A DNA stretch of 64,000 nucleotides from Rhabdophis nuchalis (lineage: Eukaryota; Chordata; Lepidosauria; Squamata; Natricidae), in contig CM077646.1 of NCBI GenBank assembly GCA_039707465.1, positions 83,701,215 to 83,765,214 of the forward strand, in the 5' to 3' direction. Each line of letters starts with the position of its first letter. Within the stretch, counting starts at the first letter, position 1. A program made the translations under genes and the position numbers. A model generated the notes under the pieces. That model saw only the letters and a program-made list of their open reading frames with translations. It did no database searches and had not been told where the DNA came from. Shown here piece by piece: positions 1-11,718 of the stretch.

Positions 1-345
1 TTGTCAAGAAAACAACATAAAATTATCACCAGAAGTTGAATTTGCCCTGGCAGAGGTTTTATTTAGGAGCCCTGGTAGCACATTGTTAGAATGCAGTATT
101 GCAGGCTAATTCTGCCCACAGTTGGGAGTTTGATCCTGACATGTTCAAGATTGACTCATTCTTCCATCCTTCCAAGGTTGATAAAATGAGGACTCAAATT
201 CTTGGGGGCAATATGCTGACAATAAACTGCTCAGAGAGTGCTGTAAAGGCAAGGCCTGGGGGTTGGATTCTTAGATCTAGCCCCCAGAGCAACCCAGGGC
301 CACCCAGGAAACACCAAAGGACCAGTCCGTAGTACCTCTATCAGT

Positions 346-563
346 TAAAATGGAGCCGAGGAAGGCCACACGGGAGCCCCGTTTTCGCTGGCAGAGGATT
401 GCAGGAGGCCATTGCAGCTGAAAGCAGTGCTTGGGGACCTATTTTTGTTGGCAGAGTGCTTGGGCCACCGCAGGTGTGACATCGAGTTGGCCATTCCCCC
501 CACTCCCCAAGGTCAAATACAACCCTGATGCAGCCCTCAATGAAATAAAGTTTGACACCCTTA
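346..563. repeat. Probable fragment of a CAG-ended hAT-type MITE
   Basis: The right end, gtttgacacccttag, resembles the inverted end of the caggggtgtcaaact elements, of which a complete copy lies at 48224-48348. The matching left terminus is not visible, so the copy is broken and its left limit is a guess. The stretch is GC-richer than its surroundings. No gene is visible in 1-345. Confidence 0.3.
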
Positions 564-3500
564 GAGTGATATAAGACTATTCCTATTGCTATATTTTCGC
601 AGGAGTAAGTAGCAACAGAACTCAAATTTACTTGTAAAAAGATATATGTATCTTGTAGGAAAGAAACCCAATATAGTTTATGTATAATTGAGACAGAGTG
701 TGGGAAAATGCTCTCTATTTTCTTTCTCTTTGATCTCAGAATTCTCAAACAATAGGATTTGTTTTTAACCATGCTACGTACACAAATTTGTTTTTCAGTA
801 TCAGAATATATGTGCTATCTCCAGTATTTCTTTTGTAACCTGCAATTACAATGATTTACAAGAACCTTATAGTAGCTCCTGGAAAGTATATGGATACATT
901 TCTGGATATTTATTAATGAAATGTATACTATACCTTTATTTTTACAACTCTTTGGGGTTTTTTTTCCCAGACTAGACAAAGCTCTGCAATATCACCCTTC
1001 CAAATACTACTTAGATCTGACTCAACTGTGGAGGATTAACTAAGGTTGCTTAACAACTGCCATTTCTTATGACATCATGATTTTACATATATGTAATTGT
1101 CATCCTCTGTATTTTTCCTTTTTCTTTCCCATTATCATTACGGCTTATATCCTGCCCACAAATTATCTATCTGCCCATGTACTGCATGCATCTAATTTAA
1201 TATCTTATATTGTGATGAATTGAAGCCTATGCCATAATAAATATAGTGTTCTTCAAGAGGCCACAGAATTTGTTTTTGTTCCAAAGTGTTACTATAACTA
1301 TTTCTCTGGGGCTATTATTTGGAAAATTCTATATGTTATATGAAAACATCATATTTGAAGGAAAACACACAATGAAAAAGTACAAATATTATTTGTAGCG
1401 AATCTTGAGATGTTCTAAACAATATTTTGATTATTAGCATCCTCTCTTCCCTACTCCACTGCAACACATACAAGAATCTTTCACAAGAAAATTTCCAAGC
1501 CAATGAAAGAGAATATTTGTAGCTCAGAATTGGAGGATCCCTCAAATTTTCAAGATTCATGTTGGTTGGGAGAACTACTTTTGCCACCTTTATATAATGA
1601 ATTGAAGGGGTGAATGAGTACTAATTTCTTCAATACTGTCAATAATTACTATTTAAATTGTTCTAAATGAAGAGCATTTTTCTAGTTTATTTGTGATCTG
1701 TTCTTGATATAAAATAAAATAGTTCATTTTACTACTATAACTTTTATTGTTTTTAAGATTTTATTGTTTTGAAGATATTTTGTCCAATGACATTCTTTGC
1801 TTTTTTTGTTAAATTTATCTGCATAAAAAATCAGCAACTGTATAATGGTGAGTTTCCCAAAAATGTATTTGTATTTGTTTTGTAGAGGTTTCTTTTTCTT
1901 TGAAGGATGCTTGCACATAGCATTGAATCTTTTTTAAGAACAGCTGCTTATTATTTGTTTATTTAATTTATGGTATTGGTCACCCAACTTCAGTGGATCC
2001 TCCAATTCTGAGCTACAAATATTCTCTTTCATTGGCTTGGAAATTTACTTGCTTTTTGATTTACCATTGTCTTTCAAAATGCCATTAACAAAAAAATAAT
2101 CTGTTGAATTGGCAATCAAAAATATTGCAAAAAAGACCAATAAGTTTAAATGTCTGCACTTCTTGCTGTGAAATACTTCTCATTACCTGAATATTACTGT
2201 TCATTTTACCAATATTTTCTTTAATTAGAGTTAATTTCTGCTTATGGATAAACTAAAAATTTCATGTTTCTTTCTTTGGGTATTTTCCTAATCAAAATAC
2301 AGACAACCTTTAGGACTATTTGCAACAATATTTTTCAGGCATGTAAATGTTTGCAAATGATGATATTTTTATACCTGGCAATGCAGTTTAGGACATACAG
2401 CACCAGCTCATGTTACTATATAAAATTCCTGTGGAAGAAGATAGAATCAACAAGCACTACTGTCCAGTGAATTGTAGATACGCTTTCTCATTGACAACCT
2501 ATTTTTTTTTAGGAACAGCAGACCTCTGAAATTAGACTGTTCCCTGCCCTTTCTGGTTTAGGAAAGCCTTTAAAAGATGGCTTTTCTAGAAATAGCTTTG
2601 AGAAGTGGACTCCTCTAACATGGGGTTTCTTTTCAGTTTATAATTTTGAGTGTTCCTTGAGCGTCAGAATGACTGAATTTGTAATTGAATTATATCATGC
2701 TGCTTTGTTTCTAGGCTTCTTACTGTGAGAAAGACTGTATGTGCTCAGAGTCTTTTAGAACAGCGCGACACATAAGCCCCAGGGAATAACAAAAGATAAA
2801 AATCAAATACTCAGTTTCCTTTTGCAAAATCCATTTTTGTTCTAAACTCCTATAGTATTGAGTTCTGGCGTGAGACCAGTGTTGTTCAGTGTACAAGTCT
2901 CATATACTTACACAGATATGACTAAAAACTGAAAACATACAGCTCTGATGTTAAGAGTGATATTAGCCTGTTCCCATTCCTCATTCTCAATATCAAACAT
3001 AAGCTAAATAAATGAAAATAGTAATTCCATCTTTATGTAAAAATGGATCAATACATACAAATAAGATGTAATATAACCTAAACCTTTCATGATTGTTTCT
3101 TGCTCGGGAAACTAAAGAAAAGGAAATCTTCTATTTCATTCTTCTGAGAAGATAAATTGTGATATCTAAGTGTTGGAGAACATTTCAGACCAGATTTGAG
3201 ACTGCAGGAGTTTGCAAACATGGTCCAGAAAGTTCTGTTGTGAGTGGAAATTGTTGACATAAGGATGAATATCACCATTTTTCAGATACTGTAACCCTAA
3301 AATAGAAATAAATCAAATGAAATAAATGTGTCACTTATATAAGCACTTTTATTAAGCTCACTGGGCTACTAAAGTGTAGATAAAGTTTTTCAAATATATC
3401 TAGTCTAGCAAAGCACAAACTGGGAGGAGTCATATTCAACAGAACAATTGTTCAACACAACAGCTGTGGAACATAAGTGGGCTCCATGCTGTTTTCAGTA

Positions 3501-4572
3501 ATATTTCATCAGTCCGTGAAGAGATGCACTGAATTAAAAACACAGAAGGAAAAAACCCCAGAAAGATGCAAATCTCAAAAGGCTTTGAACTACTACACTA
3601 ATGCTGCTGAAATTCGCATGTAATGCAGAAAATTCTGCCAATCTTATTTAGCTACAATAATTTTGTTGCACGTATATATTTCCAAAATTAGGTTCTGCCT
3701 TTCTTAACAATAATTACTCAGTTTATACTCTGGTTATAATTACATTTTTAGGTTAGATGTAACTTTATCTTGTTCTTTCTTTCATTGTTTTAATATATGC
3801 TATAGAGATACCAAAAGGGAGTTTCCACATCAATCTCTTTGGAAGCAGCCTCAGATTATTTTCTTAATGTTTGTTTAGGCCCCAAAATTAAAAATGGAGG
3901 CTTCTGGGAGATTTTCAACCATCCAGTTGCACAGGAGGGAAAAATTGTCATAAAACCAAACACAAGAGGGAGAAAATTAACCAGGAACTACTGTAGTTGT
4001 CCAAAGCATTCATATTGAGATTCTCTAGCTCGCCTCTCCCTCCCTCTCCCCCATCTCTTTGTATAGTATTTCTTTTCCCTCTGTCTTCCCGTTTCACCAA
4101 TTTGTGGGAAAATAGTGATATAGGCATTGAACATAAAGCAATGAGGACTACCAAATAATTTTTTGCATGTTAATTTGCATATCAAATTTAATCGCTTTGT
4201 CCCCACAATTTTAATTCATATCTTTAGTTGGTGTTACTATTTTTAAATCAAGTATAACACATTAATTTAAAAGCAAAAATTATTTATTATTACGAAGTAT
4301 TTAACAATAGAAGTACATCTCCAAGTCCCCCCCCTAAAATGTTTAGAAAGTCCAAAAACAGAAGACAAAACTTAACAGAGTAAATAGAAGCATACTGTAA
4401 TTTGTGATACAGATGAAGCGATATGCAAATATACATAAATAATTAAAATTTAAGAAACTCCTAAATCCATTTATTTCTTCCTGTTGTGCCCATTCTCTTT
4501 CTCCCAAGAGAAATCTGTTTTAGTAGAGTGGTATTGTGAGAGTCAAATAAAGAATATTTAATTCTTTAGTTT
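564..4572. other. Gene-free AT-rich stretch
   Basis: No exon-like open frame or RNA gene was recognised. Short open frames here are stop-limited chance frames. The only structure seen is a 52-bp perfect inverted repeat with arms at 1489-1540 and 1995-2046. Confidence 0.5.
1489..2046. repeat. 52-bp perfect inverted repeat with 454-bp spacer
   Basis: The arm at 1489-1540 is the exact reverse complement of 1995-2046. Identity stops abruptly just inside and outside the arms. The element type is not recognised. It may be the ends of a DNA element or two head-to-head copies of one short repeat. Confidence 0.7.
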
Positions 4573-4587
4573 AAATCTTTAGTTTAG

Positions 4588-5671
4588 AAACAGAGGTAGA
4601 GGATCCTAAGTCACCAAGCCCTCAGCCATTAAACGTAGAGGAGATGTTTCAAAGAATAATGAATGAAATGCAACAAATCCGGAAAGACAATTTAAGCACA
4701 AGATTGGAATTATTGGAGGCGCAGAGAGAAATAACAAATAATAAACAAAAAATTGTGGGGCTGGAAGGGGGGGCGGTTGAGATGAAGGAAGAGATAAAAG
4801 ACTTCAAGAAAGAACTTACAGATATTACTGGTCAAATGTCTAAAATTGATTTTGAACGCATGTCTTTTTTTTTAAGATTCCAGAATGTTCCTGAATTACC
4901 CAATGAGAACCTGAGAGAGATGATGGCTACTATGTTAGCGGATTATATTAAGAAAGATAAGGAATTTATTTGGGGGGACATTGATTTGATTTATAGAATT
5001 AACTCAGCATTTGCCAGAATAAATGAGGTACCCAGAGAGATACATATTGAATTTATAAGAAGGTCAACGAGAGAGGAGATACTGAGAGCGCAGAGAGTGG
5101 GCCCTTTGATGTATCAGCAAAACGAGGTGGCCATATTGAAGCAGATCCCAAAGAAAATAAGAGATATAAGAAGGAATTATTCCTTCTTAACTAAAAAATT
5201 ATTCAAAAAGGGGGTGTGGTTCAAGTGGTTGATGCCAGAAGGGATGCTGGTATTCTGGGAGGGAGGAAGAGTTAGAATTAAAACAGTTGAAGAGGCGCAT
5301 AATTAAAAAAAAAACATTCCTCAATTTTGGATGCCGATGAGATGGGAATGGGAGGAGCCACAGGTCCGCCTGCTGGTGGGGGGGAGGAGGAAGAGACTAT
5401 AGCAAAGAGGCTCAGATCGCAAAAATAATCTGTTATATTTTTTTTTAGTTATTCCTGTACGGACGTCAATAGTATAAAGTAATTGAATGTATAAAATAAT
5501 ATGAAATTTTATGATTTTAAAATGTATGTACCCCTTCCCTTTGATAATTTCTTTTTAATTGAATATGTATGAAGACTCGGACCCGATGTGGAAGCTCCAA
5601 ATATTATTCATTACCTTATTTACCCCTTTTCCCAATATAAATTGTTAAAACCAATAAAACTTTTTCAAAAG
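4588..5671 (+). mobile_element. L1-type ORF1-only retrotransposon, 5'-truncated (HAL1-like)
   Basis: The insertion is bounded by a perfect 15-bp duplication, aaatctttagtttag, at 4573-4587 and 5672-5686. This is the hallmark of L1 target-primed reverse transcription. The body is an ORF1-like reading frame followed directly by about 240 bp of 3' untranslated sequence, which ends ccaataaaactttttcaaaag. No reverse transcriptase or endonuclease sequence lies between ORF1 and the 3' end. The copy at 57911-59918 has the same layout and nearly the same terminal bases, so absence of ORF2 appears to be a family property rather than a deletion in this copy. The 5' truncation falls inside ORF1. Confidence 0.85.
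4644..5428 (+). pseudogene. L1 ORF1p-like RNA-binding protein remnant
   Basis: The open frame from 4644 gives 220 residues and stops at 5306. An amino-terminal coiled-coil-like stretch (about residues 1-75, Glu/Lys/Gln rich) is followed by an RRM-like part starting near FERMSFFLRFQNVPE. A carboxy-terminal domain follows, with the ARINEVPREIHIEF and ILRAQR motifs typical of L1 ORF1 nucleic-acid-binding chaperones. The duplicate at 58171-59047 shows that the ancestral frame ran about 40 codons further, to a stop at 5426-5428 after SQK. Here it is cut by a nonsense change after EEAHN. The start is internal because the element is 5'-truncated. Probably not functional. Confidence 0.8.
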
Positions 5672-5686
5672 AAATCTTTAGTTTAG

Positions 5687-6493
5687 TACTTCATTTCAGT
5701 CCTGCAAGATAGATGGACTGTTCTTACAGCTGCATTAGAACTGTGACCATAATGTCACTATAGGTGTACTGTTTTAAGGATGTGATCCAGAATACTTTTT
5801 TTAAAAATTTCAGGGAAGATTATGTGGTTTATGCAGAAGGAAGGAAGGAAGGAAATTCCAGCCAGTCCTTTAACAGAAGGATTAATTATGAAAAGTTATT
5901 TTGATCTGCTAAGAATTAAAGTAGCTTAGAAGTAACTTGAAACTCATAAAACTAACTTTTTAACTTTTCAATGTTTTTCCCCAGGTATGTTCCCCAGAGA
6001 CGTTAAATGAAGCAAGCTTCCCCCCACCCTGCCCACCAATGCAAATGAGTTCTTATGCACTTGGCATAAACTAAGTATTTAGTTTGCCAAAACTTCCTGA
6101 ATCTTAATACCGGACTTGTTCACTGCAGATGGGGCATATGCCAGAAACATTTTTTTCCCTTCTCGCTTCCAGATTTTTTGTTTTCTTTCGGTTAAAAAAA
6201 AAAGGAACACATAAAATATGATTCACTGTATGACTCTGCTTTTGATTCAGTAAATACAAAATTGCTCTCAATGAGAAATGACTGAAGCCAATGTCACTTT
6301 TCTCATTAACACAGGCTCCCCATACCTTCTATTTTCTAGAGATATTGGAAAAGGACTGGTATCACCCCTCACAATTAGGAATGTACATGATTAGTTAATG
6401 AATATGCCACAAACCAACAAAGAAACTAGGGGAGCTGCATGAAGAAGTTTCTGAGTTAAGAGAGACATTCTTTTATAATTTCAGCCTCTACAT
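5687..6493. other. Gene-free stretch
   Basis: No gene or recognised repeat, apart from a short GGAA run near 5838. Confidence 0.4.
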
Positions 6494-6680
6494 CAAAGGT
6501 CCCCAAGTCCCGATCCATGGACTGGCACTGATCTGTGGCATACCAGCAAATCGTCCGTGCAAACAAGTGAAGCCCCATCCGCAGGATGAAGGCGGCACAT
6601 GAAACCACGCCCCCTCTGATCCATGGAAAACCTCTCTCCATGGAACTGGTCCCTAGTACCCAAAGAGTTGGGAGCCATTG
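6494..6680. mobile_element. hAT-type MITE with exact 8-bp target duplication
   Basis: Ends are caaaggtccccaagtcc and gttgggagccattg, degraded versions of the cagtggtccccaacc terminus. The flanking 8-mers ctctacat (6486-6493 and 6681-6688) are identical and carry TA at their centre. It is non-coding; the overlapping open frames are by chance. Confidence 0.75.
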
Positions 6681-6972
6681 CTCTACATAATAGTAAGTAG
6701 GTGTTAGACAAAAATTGAGACCTCTTGTCCAAATCAGCATTGCAGACTCAAAATTCTCCTGTGTCGTAAGCGTAACATCAGGAAAATATCCAAGTAATAG
6801 AATGTGATGGAACGAAGAGGAGGGAATAGACAAAAAGACTGATAACAAAAATCTTTTCTAAATGTTCTTTTCACTGATGCCAACAAGTTGCAAGAGAACC
6901 TCAGATGAAGCTTCATATAAGGGAAATTTCCACAAGCTGAGACAGCAGTGCAGTACCACGCTTCCTTTAAAG

Positions 6973-7107
6973 CAGGGGTCTCCAACCTTTGCAACTTTAA
7001 CTCTGAAGGACTTCAGCTCCCAGAATTATCCAGCCAGCAAAGCTGGCTGGAGAAGTCTGAAAACTGAAGTTCTTCAGACTTAAAGTTGCAAAGGTTGGAG
7101 ACCCCTG
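6973..7107. mobile_element. 135-bp palindromic hAT-type MITE
   Basis: Nearly the whole element is one inverted repeat, starting caggggtctccaacc and ending ggttggagacccctg, with its centre at agccagcaaagctggct. The flanks are ctttaaag (6965-6972) and ctttaaat (7108-7115), 7 of 8 identical. The same family recurs at 18316, 32918, 34912 and, broken, at 43651. Confidence 0.9.
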
Positions 7108-8093
7108 CTTTAAATGAGTCAGATGTAAACATTTACAAAGCCTTATTTTTTGAAAGACCAGTACTGGCCCTTCAAAAAAAGACACTTTTAAGTGTTTGAG
7201 GTATTTCCCCCCCCCCCCCCCTCTTAGTACTCAAAAGGATTATTTAATTTTATCCCCAGCCCTGGCAATAGAGCTCAGAATTGGCTTTCCATTAACATGC
7301 TTCTATATCTATAAACTTTCTGATACGATGTGAAGTGACAACATAAATTATAGAAATGATATAAATTTAAAAATATATGAATTATAACGAGATGTGGCTG
7401 GTGGGGTACAAAATAATGGTTGTACTCTAGATGGCAAAAAAGGAAGCATAGAAACATATAATGTGTGCTACTCAGTGATTGATCAACTTTTTGCAATTCA
7501 GGTCTGATCATTCTAGCTTTACCAAGTATGTGATATAAACAGTTTTGCAGTCATTTATTTGAAATGCTGTACAAATCAGATCCAGCAAGACCCTTAAATT
7601 TTTATCTTTATCTCACGTACATTTGAAGAATTGCCTCAAAACGCCATTTGCTAAAAAAAGCGATCAGTTCTTGTACTTAAGGATTTTTTTAACTACTCTT
7701 TCTATGGATGAAACTCTGCACTTGTTTTGATATAGCATTTTCCAGAATTCCTATTTACACAGTCCTAAGACATCTGGGGAATGCAAAATTGGGCAAGGCT
7801 GATGAAAACATTGGCTGGATATTTATTGAATGCACATTTAAGTTCTTTTTCAGGCCAACAAACAGAACTTGTCCTCAGTGACAACATAATATTAAATAAA
7901 ACACTGTAGAGACAAACTTTATATGATAACTAATTATAATTTATTTATTTATTTATTGAGTTTTTTAATCACCCCTCTCCCTCATAGATGAAACTGCAAT
8001 GGAGGGGAAACTGAAGATATAATGGAAGGAACAGTTCTTAATATTTTACTATTAATACGAATCCAATTGGACTGCCTCCTGATACCATCACAG
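7108..8093. other. Gene-free stretch with poly-C run
   Basis: No gene seen. A run of about 15 C residues lies near 7207-7221 and a short TTTA repeat near 7936-7960. Confidence 0.4.
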
Positions 8094-8394
8094 CAGAGGT
8101 GGTATTCAGAAGGTTCTGACCAGTTCTGGAGAACCAGTAGCGGAAATTTTGAGTAGTTCAGAGAACAGGTAAATACCACCTGTCACTGGCCATCTATTCT
8201 CTGCCTCCCGAGTCCCAGCTGATCGGGAGGAAATGGACATTTTGCACTAACCTTCTCCTGGAGTGGGAATGGAATGGAGATTTTACAATATCCTTCCCCT
8301 GCCACACACACCAAGACACACACACCAAGACACACCATGTTCCCCAAGCTACACCCATAGAACCGGTAGTAAAAATGTTTGAATCCCACCACTG
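8094..8394. mobile_element. hAT-type MITE (cagaggtggtattc family), inverted copy
   Basis: It starts cagaggtggtattc and ends gaatcccaccactg. The flanking duplications catcacag at 8086-8093 and 8395-8402 are identical. The same family lies in the opposite orientation at 9495-9770, with matching internal blocks (gttctccagaactggtcagaa and its complement). Confidence 0.85.
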
Positions 8395-8689
8395 CATCAC
8401 AGGAAAAGTTCTGATCTATATTCCAAACAATTAAACCTCCAACTGTAGTGGCCCATAGAGTCTAAGGATGATACAGAAATATAAGATTTCCTTCATACTC
8501 CAGGGGGGGGGGGGGAAACCATCAGTAATGAGGTGTCACAGATTACTGTTCAAACTGAGAATGAATGGAGGTAGAGGTCTCAGGTTATTTTCTGCTATTA
8601 TTTTGTAGAACAACCATATGGGAAAGAGGAACATTTGTCAGCGATTTATTTTCACAGGAAGAACAATGCAGACATAAACCTATACATAT

Positions 8690-8691
<2 letters not shown>

Positions 8692-8730
<39 letters not shown>
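8692..8730. repeat. (TG)n microsatellite
   Basis: About 17 TG units, ending in GCGCG. It abuts the 3' side of the minus-strand LINE remnant at 8731-9487, as if it had grown from that element's tail. Confidence 0.95.
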
Positions 8731-9487
8731 TCTTCCTCAATTTCCAGTCCTCTATAGAAGGCTTGAGAGCTGGAGTGTTCTGTGTGATGTCTTAGTTCAG
8801 TGGTCCCCAACCTTTGCAGCTGGGGAGCCCAGCTGGGGGGCAGGGGGAACTGGGCCATGCAAGTGCGGGTCAGCACACACATGCCCACCCTGGTCCACCC
8901 ACTCACGGAAGTTGTGTTGTGGGCATACACACATGTGCTAGTCATGCAGCCCAATTCTGAATACACCACGTGATGGGCCATGCCCCAGGGGGACCCCCCT
9001 CTTAGTTGTTCTGTATTTGTGTAGATAGAGAGCTCTGATGTTGTTCCTGGGATTGCTAGAACCACTCTTCCATCTTAGAAATCACAGTCCTGAGTGCTCC
9101 TACCACCATTGGGACCACTTTGACATTTACTTTCCATATCCTCTCTAGTTCCTCCTTCAGTATTCTTCAGTTTTTCATACTCCTTCCTGACGTTGCTGTC
9201 ACTTGGCACTGTTTTAGCTATCATCACTGCTGTCTTCTGGTCCTTTTTCTACTATCATGATGTCTGGTTCATTGGACAATGCCTGCCTGCCTGCCTGTCT
9301 GGAAGTCCCACAAGATCTTAGAAAGAAAGTTATTCTCTACAACTTTCTGTGCTATCTCCCTTATGGACTTAACAGGGTCTAGCCCATACACTGTCTTTCT
9401 ATACACAGTGCCAGGATATACTTGGTACCATTCAGGATATGCAGTTCCAGACTGCATTTTACACCATTCCATTATGTGTTGGACTCC
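8731..9487 (-). pseudogene. Degraded LINE with restriction-like endonuclease C-terminus (R4-like)
   Basis: Read on the minus strand and allowing frameshifts, the sequence gives NEPDIMIVE, then DQKTAVMI, then PSDSNVRKEYEKL, and later IPGTTSEL. This order resembles the carboxy-terminal PD-(D/E)XK-type endonuclease of R4-like non-LTR elements in fish and reptiles. Several stops and shifts mark it as dead. A MITE (8798-8999) sits inside its last part and another (9495-9770) lies just upstream of the readable portion; LINE sequence may continue beyond 9770. The clade name is from memory of the motif, and the family could be another endonuclease-type LINE. Confidence 0.55.
8798..8999. mobile_element. 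hAT-type MITE inserted in a LINE remnant
   Basis: Begins cagtggtccccaacc. The right terminus is degraded to ggggaccccc. The flanks tcttagtt at 8790-8797 and 9000-9007 are identical, with central TA, which fixes the right limit despite the eroded inverted repeat. Confidence 0.7.
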
Positions 9488-9494
9488 TCTGAGG

Positions 9495-9770
9495 CAGTGG
9501 TGGGATTCTTATTTTTTTACTAGTGGTTCTGTGGGCATGGCTTGGTGGGCGTGGCAGGGGAAGGATACTGTAAAATCTCCATTCCCTCCCCACTCCAGGG
9601 GAAGTATACTTCAAAATCTCCATTTCCTCCCGATCAGCTGGGACTCGGGAGGGAGAGAATAGATGGAGACGGGGCCAGTCAGAAGTGGTATTTACTGGTT
9701 CTCTGAACTACTCAAAATTTATCTTACCGGTTCTCCAGAACTGGTCAGAACCTGCTGAATACCACCTCTG
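9495..9770. mobile_element. hAT-type MITE (cagtggtgggattc family)
   Basis: Starts cagtggtgggattc and ends gaataccacctctg. The 8-bp flanks ctctgagg at 9487-9494 and 9771-9778 are identical. It is an inverted relative of the element at 8094-8394, about 1.1 kb away. Confidence 0.85.
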
Positions 9771-9778
9771 CTCTGAGG

Positions 9779-11206
9779 CCTCTCTGCATAGCCTACCTCA
9801 GCTCCTATCCAGTGTAGTAAACCCCTTCTTCTATGGTGTTTCAGTACTTAGTATCTGTTCTCCTGCTAATATAATCAGTACCTCAGCTCTCTCATTTAGT
9901 TCAGCCATTGCTAGGAATTTTCAGCTAATCCAGGGTCTTCTCTTCCCATGGTACTTCCTTTGCCTGAAGTTCCTCTTGTGCCTGCTGCTATCTCAGGCTT
10001 TCTCCCAAAAGTTCATCTTTGGTTCCCATCTTACTGATGGATTCCAGCTGGCGAATTCTGGGATTTGAAGTTGACACATCCTAAACTTGCAAGGGTTGAA
10101 AAAGGTCGATCTTGGAGGCCCTGCTGTATCTACCTCCCTGTTGAGGGTCATTCACGCCCTCACATACAGCTCTTGCTATGTCAATCCTTCCCTCCCCCTC
10201 CATGGTGAAACATGCTGTTTTTCTACCGCCAATACAAAAACTTGTATTCTTCCAGACCTTTTTAATATTATATGGTGATTTTTACTAAATTTGCTAAATG
10301 ACTTGTTTTATTGTTTGTGTACTGCATTTTTAATTATAGCTTTGATATAATAATATTTACATTGTTATTGTTAACATGTTATTATTAAAATACACCTGCG
10401 TATACATGATGTGGAAGAATACAAAATAATCAAATATGTTTTTTTTAATGAAAACATTTTGCTTCCAGGTACATCTTTTTTCTCCTTTGGACTTAACATT
10501 GCATCATTGGCTTACTGCCTATTATGTGTGGAGGTTTTTTTCTTTTTCTCATACTTTCAAAAGGCCTATTACAGTGAAAATAATCTCCTATTTTAAATGT
10601 ATATTTTGCACTACAGAATACAGCCATTTGTTTCTTGCTTACTCTGACATCTGGGGCCAGTGGAGCAAGACAGACAAAAGAGGGAAGCAATATATTTAGA
10701 ACAGTTTGGGCTCCAATGTACAGTAGCATTTCCTTTTTCACACAACATTCTACATGCATCAAGTGTACAGTAAGCATGATTATGAGTAGACTTAATGTGA
10801 TGTGTTTCTTATTGAATACCTTTTTAAAATTATATTTTAGTAATAATGCATTATTTAAATCTATGTTTCCAAATAACCAAAAGTATTTTAGTGCCGTTAC
10901 ATGTGAAATTATAGTGGCAGAATAACTTTTGCACCATGAAATTGGTTACAGGCATTTCTAGAGCCACGTTTGTTCAGAAATAGTTGTCATAGTTCAAGAG
11001 GGGCTAGATCAGCAAACAAGCCACAGGATAGGTAAGTTCCAGTCCTGTATTACATATCTAAGGGATCAAATAGTGTTTGAAATATAAAGAATTATGCATT
11101 AGTATAAATAATAATGTATTGTGGCCCAGAAATTACATATTAGAAACCAAGTAAAAATAACGTTTATGACTTGTTAGCAAAAAAAACTCAAGACTAAAAT
11201 CCCTAG
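9779..11206. other. Gene-free stretch with a MITE remnant
   Basis: No exon recognised. Near 10020-10130 the text (attctgggatttgaagttga and onwards) looks like a worn copy of the palindromic MITE family, without clear ends. Confidence 0.35.
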
Positions 11207-11318
<112 letters not shown>

Positions 11319-11718
11319 CATTTGTAACCCACACCCATCTCACCACAAAGTGACTCGGGGCGTCGAACAGAGATTTAAAATAAATATACATAAATACAAA
11401 ATATTACTAAATAATAACTAAATTAAATCAATACCCTGCTTAAAATAAATTTAAAAACCCATAAATTAAACTTTGATTTGTTATAAGACAGTAGGGTGCG
11501 GAGTAGATCATGCTAGGCCGGCCAGATGAAAATAGTAAGTTTTTAAGTGCAAGCAGAACAAGCGGAGGTCTGAGATGGTACGGAGATCGGGAGGTAGGCC
11601 GTTCCAGGGGATTGGGCCCACCACAGAGAAGGCCCTTCCCCTGGGAGCCGCCAACCGGCATTGCCTGGTCAACGGCACCCGGAGAAGACCCTCTCCCTGG
11701 GAGCGAGTCGGTTGTAGG

